Assembly (NCBI GenBank): GCA_035570275.1
Contig: DATMNI010000375.1
Coordinates: 1 to 25,133, forward strand
Length of the DNA: 25,133 nucleotides
Direction of reading: 5' to 3'
Source of the DNA: DATMNI01 sp035570275
GTDB lineage: Bacteria > Acidobacteriota > Terriglobia > Bryobacterales > Bryobacteraceae
Positions within the stretch are counted from its first letter, which is position 1. Every line of letters starts with the position of its first letter. Position numbers and translations under genes: made by a program. A model generated the notes under the pieces. It saw nothing but the letters and a program-made list of their open reading frames with translations. It was not told where the DNA came from and searched no databases. Positions 22,070 to 25,133 of this stretch are shown piece by piece.

Positions 22070-22113
22070 TTGACACATCCGCCAGGCTGAGGTAGTCTAC
22101 CCATAGACAAACT
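22070..22113 (+). promoter_or_regulatory. Promoter and likely PadR operator of the padR-permease operon
   Basis: A perfect -35 TTGACA (22070-22075) and a possible -10 TAGTCT (22093-22098) are 17 bases apart. The inverted repeat GTCTA-CCCA-TAGAC (22095-22108) overlaps the -10 and the expected start point, as expected for autorepression by PadR. The predicted transcript would begin about 9 bases before the ATG at 22114, leaving no room for a normal ribosome site. Confidence 0.65.
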
Positions 22114-22440
22114 ATGCCTAAAGCCGAACTGGTCCCCGGAACTTTGGTCATGCTGATCCTGAAAGTGCTGGACAGGGGGGAAATGCACGGCTATGCGATC
22201 GCGCAACGCATCCGGCTGCTTTCGAGCGACGTTCTGCAGGTGGAAGAAGGTTCGCTCTATCCGGCTCTGCAAAAGATGCTCCTGAAGGGGTGGGTGCGCG
22301 CCGCATGGGGTATCTCCGATACCAAACGCAAGGTTCGGTACTACCGTCTGACGGCCGCGGGGCGCCGGCAACTGGCGGCGGAAATCAATGAATATGGGCT
22401 GGTGAACCTGGCAATTCAAGCGGTGCTGGGACAGTCCTGA
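22114..22440 (+). CDS. PadR family transcriptional regulator
   Basis: This is a small winged-helix repressor that typically controls a neighbouring transporter gene. The 108-residue protein has the family pattern throughout: GTLVMLILKVLDRGEMHGYAI, the recognition-helix region with LQVEEGSLYPALQKMLLKGWV, and the wing with KVRYYRLTAAGRRQL. It belongs to the short (PadR-s2-like) subgroup. No ribosome site precedes ATG 22114, consistent with a nearly leaderless mRNA. The permease gene starts 16 bases after its stop, so both form one operon, as usual for acidobacterial PadR-ADOP pairs. Confidence 0.93.
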   Translation: MPKAELVPGTLVMLILKVLDRGEMHGYAIAQRIRLLSSDVLQVEEGSLYPALQKMLLKGWVRAAWGISDTKRKVRYYRLTAAGRRQLAAEINEYGLVNLAIQAVLGQS

Positions 22441-22456
22441 GACTGAGGAGGAAACG

Positions 22457-24965
22457 ATGGAGTGGCTGCGGCGGGTGTGGTACTTGCTTAACCGGAGACG
22501 CCTGGAGCGTGAACTGGCCGACGAGATGGCGTTCCACCGCGAAATGATGGCGCGCGAAGGACGCAGCGGTTTCGGCAGCTCGATGCGTCTGGGCGAAGAC
22601 GCGCGCCAGGTGTGGGGCACGGTTTGGCTGGACCGCCTGTGGCAAGACTTGGTTTACGGCCTTCGCGTGCTGCACAAGTCGGCAGGGTTCACGGCCACGG
22701 CGGTATTGGTGCTGGGCTTGGGGATTGGAGTGGAACTCACGGTTTTCCGGCTGGTTCTGGGGGAGTTGAAGCCTCCGTCGGTGCCCGACCCGGATTCCTT
22801 CGTCGCGCTCACCCGCAGCGCGCCGGGGAGCAACAGCACGCTGGTGCCGTATCCCCAGTTCGCCTTCTACCGGGACCAGGCACAACTATTTCAAAGCGTG
22901 TTCGCGAGTTCCAGCGATACCGTGGCCCTGGGGGAAACGCCCGCCGGCGGCGCGGCCGAACCGGTGCCGGCGGAATTCATTACGGCCGGTTACTTCTCCA
23001 AAACCGGCGCGCACGCACTATACGGCCGGCTGCTGGATGCGCACGAAGACGAACGGCCGGATTCGGAGTGCGCCGCTTTATTGAGCCAGCGATTCTGGCA
23101 GCGACGATTTGGCGGAGACCTTTCCCTCATCGGCCGAACCGTCAAGCTCAACGGCAAGCCGGTCCGGATCGTGGGCGTGTTGCCGCCCGGCCTTCGCGGC
23201 TTGAACGGGCGACGCGTCAGCATCTGGTTGCCAATGGCGAAGCAGCCTTACGTGGTGGAAGGCAGCAAGCTGCTAACGGATTGGGGCTCCGGCATCTGGA
23301 TGCACGCCCGTCTCAAGCCCGGTGTGGCGCCCGAAGCATCGGAGGCAGAGACGCGGGCGCTGGCAGCGCGGCTTCGCGCGGATTGGCCCAAGCAGATCTG
23401 GAAGGGTGAGTGGCTCACGGCCACACCAGTGAACCGCCTGGAAACCAGGTCCATCGGGATCATGCTGCTGACGGCGAGCCTGGTGCTGCTGGTTCTGGTG
23501 GTGGCCTGCGCCAACCTGGGGACGCTGCTGCTGGCGCGCGGCGCGGTGCGGGATCGCGAGATTCGGATTCGGATGGCTCTGGGCGCTGCCCGCCGGCGCG
23601 TGGTTCGTCAGTTGCTGACGGAGAGCCTGCTGCTGGCGGTGATGGGCAGCCTGGCGGCGCTGGCGCTCAGTTCGATAGCCATCAAAGTGGTCCAGGCGCA
23701 GTCCGAAACACCGGACGAACTCAGTGTGGCGCCGGACTGGCGGGTGCTGGCGGCCACCATGGGAATCGCGATTCTGGCGGCGGCGGTTTTCGGATTGGCG
23801 CCGGCTCTGCGGCTGACCAGCCCGACAGCTTCGGAACACCGGCGTGGGGGCGGCTCGCGGGCGCGAACCGTGTTTCTGGCGGTCCAGGTGGGGCCGAGTT
23901 GCGTACTGTTGATGGTGTCCGGACTGCTGATGCGCGGATTGCAGCGGTTGGTGACCCAAGGCCCCGGGTTTGACTACCGGCAAGTGGTTTGGATCGACCC
24001 GGGCCTGCGCGCACACGGGTACGACGCCGCGTCGGCGCGGCCTTACGTGGAGGCGCTGCGCCAACGGGTGCGAGCCATTCCGGGCGTGCAGCGCGTCTCG
24101 CTGGCATGGCTGCCACCATGGGGCCACCGCGTCAGTGGGGTCAACGAACACGGCCACCAGGTTCGGTTGAACCACGTGGACGAGGAGTACCTGCGGACCA
24201 TGGGAATCCAGCTTCTGCGCGGCCGCACGTTCCGGCCGGGGGAACAGGGTGTGGCGCTGGTGAGCGAGGCATTGGCAAGCTGGCAATGGCCCGCAGCGGA
24301 CCCTCTGGGCAAGAATCTGACGGTGGGCGATCCGGCGGTGGTGGTTGGGGTTTTCGCGTCCGTCAACACTTCTGGTGTGGAAAACACAGGGGTGATGGAG
24401 ATCTATTATCCGCTCGTAAAGGAGTGGGCGGAAGCTGTGGTGGTGGCGCGCGTGGCAGGCCGTCCGGCGAACTACGCGCGGGCATTGGAGGACGCCACGT
24501 CGGCTCTGGACCGGAAACTGCGGCCGCAGGCGCAACTGCTCGAAGCCGAGTACCAGCGCGTGGTGGCAAATGGCGGACGCATGGCGGCGGGGATCAGCCT
24601 GTTGGGGACGGTGGCGCTGCTGTTGGCGGCGATCGGGGCTGGCCGGACTCACAGGCTATATGGTGGCGCAACGGACGCGGGAGATCGGCGTGCGGATCGC
24701 TTTGGGAGCGGGAACGGCACAGGTGGTAAGGGCGGTGCTGGCGCCGCTGGTCAGGCCAGTGGCCGCCGGGTTCGTGTTTGGCATGCTGGCTTCGGCGGCC
24801 ATGGCTGTGGTGTTGCGCCGCGAGATCTTTGGGCTGAGTCCGCTGGACCCGATCGGATACCTGGCGGCGCTGGTATTCTTTTCGGCGGTGCTGGTGCTGG
24901 CCACGCTGGCGCCGGTGCGGCGCGCGCTGCGGGTGCAGCCGAGCGAAGCGCTGCGGCACGAATGA
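22457..24965 (+). CDS. FtsX/MacB-type ABC permease (ADOP family), with a one-base frameshift near the 3' end
   Basis: This is a MacB/FtsX-like membrane protein of the acidobacterial duplicated orphan permease type, without its own ATPase gene nearby. GGAGG at 22446-22450 supports ATG 22457. It opens with the family's charged head (LLNRRRLERELADEMAFHREM), then a first helix (TATAVLVLGLGIGVELTVF), a MacB_PCD-like periplasmic domain, and an FtsX core with RGAVRDREIRIRMALGAARRR in part. A second periplasmic domain and a second FtsX core (QRTREIGVRIALGAGTAQVV) ending RVQPSEALRHE follow. The second core is in another frame: an extra G in GGGG (24635-24638) shifts the original frame, which then runs to 25015 with non-family sequence. 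Removing one G gives 835 residues, a normal ADOP length. It may be a real lesion or a sequence error. Confidence 0.9.
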
Positions 24966-24977
24966 AGGAAACAGCAT

Positions 24978-24999
24978 TGTGGGGCAGGTTGCTAATCTG
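24978..24999 (+). repeat. TGTGGGGC palindromic element after the permease gene
   Basis: TGTGGGGC (24978-24985) is followed by CAGGTT-GCT-AATCTG, a near-perfect 6-bp stem, starting 12 bases after the stop at 24965 and in the gene's direction. It then joins the 141-bp terminal inverted repeat, as the left copy does. Confidence 0.8.
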
Positions 25000-25133
25000 C
25001 GAGCCAGTCACATAATGCCCATCATTTTGCGCAATCCGAAATCGTAACGGTCTACTATCGCTGGCACCCCCTCTACGGCCAGAGCCTGCCAGTCCATCGG
25101 CGCCAGAAATCTTCCTGCGGCGAAATCGTTTTC
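24993..25133. repeat. Terminal inverted repeat, right copy
   Basis: Reverse-complement partner of 1-141. It starts inside the palindrome that follows the ABC permease and runs to the last base. On this side the sequence reads in the plus direction into the possible RWHP-type protein. The two copies diverge where the flanking palindrome arms differ (GCTAA against GTTAA in the loop). Confidence 0.97.
24996..25133 (+). CDS. Partial ORF, possible mobile-element-associated small protein (cut by window end)
   Basis: An open frame of 46 codons follows a TAA at 24993-24995 and is still open at the window end. Its translation includes the stretch VTVYYRWHPLYGQSLPV. From memory, this resembles the start of small proteins with an Rxx-WHPLxG signature (DUF5372-like) that sit beside recombinase or transposase genes in many bacteria. 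I cannot run a search, so that family link is inference. No ATG, GTG or TTG occurs in the frame, so it may be a fragment, may use an unusual start, or may not be coding. The opposite strand is also open here, as a possible C-terminal end of 41 residues that stops at 25008. Its presence in two copies fits a mobile element. Confidence 0.38.

Noticed and set aside
1..25133. The window as a 25-kb transposon or phage bounded by terminal inverted repeats
   Set aside because: There is no integrase, transposase, structural or replication gene inside, the gene content is ordinary chromosome, and the repeat ends at a k-mer-like length.

Overview
The window looks like part of the chromosome of a soil-type Acidobacteriota, most likely from the Bryobacterales/Solibacter side. 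The evidence is a high-GC sequence, a PadR regulator next to a very long FtsX/MacB-type permease (the acidobacterial 'ADOP' arrangement), a giant Oar-like TonB-dependent receptor, a Ser/Thr kinase with a beta-propeller sensor half, and a group 1h [NiFe]-hydrogenase. The two window ends are a perfect 141-bp inverted repeat that stops exactly at the first mismatch. The window is therefore probably a whole contig that broke at a dispersed repeat, and not a 25-kb mobile element.

Layout. 229-5376: hydrogenase large subunit (minus strand) divergent from the small subunit (plus strand); the small subunit overlaps a PAS hybrid histidine kinase. 5377-5679: structured leader. 5680-11209: TonB-dependent receptor plus a family PL4 rhamnogalacturonan lyase, which reads as a pectin-backbone uptake and degradation pair. 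11210-11646: palindromic repeats and a strong operator-like palindrome. 11647-13431: secreted cysteine-containing protein of unknown function. 13432-13760: a large intergenic hairpin. 13761-17536 (minus): a TPR lipoprotein-like or secreted protein followed by a membrane-spanning Ser/Thr kinase. 17697-17891 (minus): small conserved-looking protein. 17999-21941 (minus): four-gene operon of an Asp-box propeller protein, an ABC ATPase, a permease with a GldG-like domain, and a secreted concanavalin-like protein. 22114-24965 (plus): PadR regulator and ADOP-type permease with a one-base frameshift.

The hydrogenase would oxidise trace atmospheric H2 for energy during starvation. The receptor and lyase would take in and cut plant pectin. 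The kinase, ABC and PadR modules are sensing and export functions. No hydrogenase maturation genes, tRNA, rRNA, CRISPR or complete transposase are present.

The most interesting unexplained structure is a family of modular palindromes that begin with TGTGGGGC. It occurs just downstream of five of the gene ends, always in the same orientation relative to the gene. At the two contig ends the palindrome is joined to an identical sequence that may encode the start of a mobile-element-associated protein.
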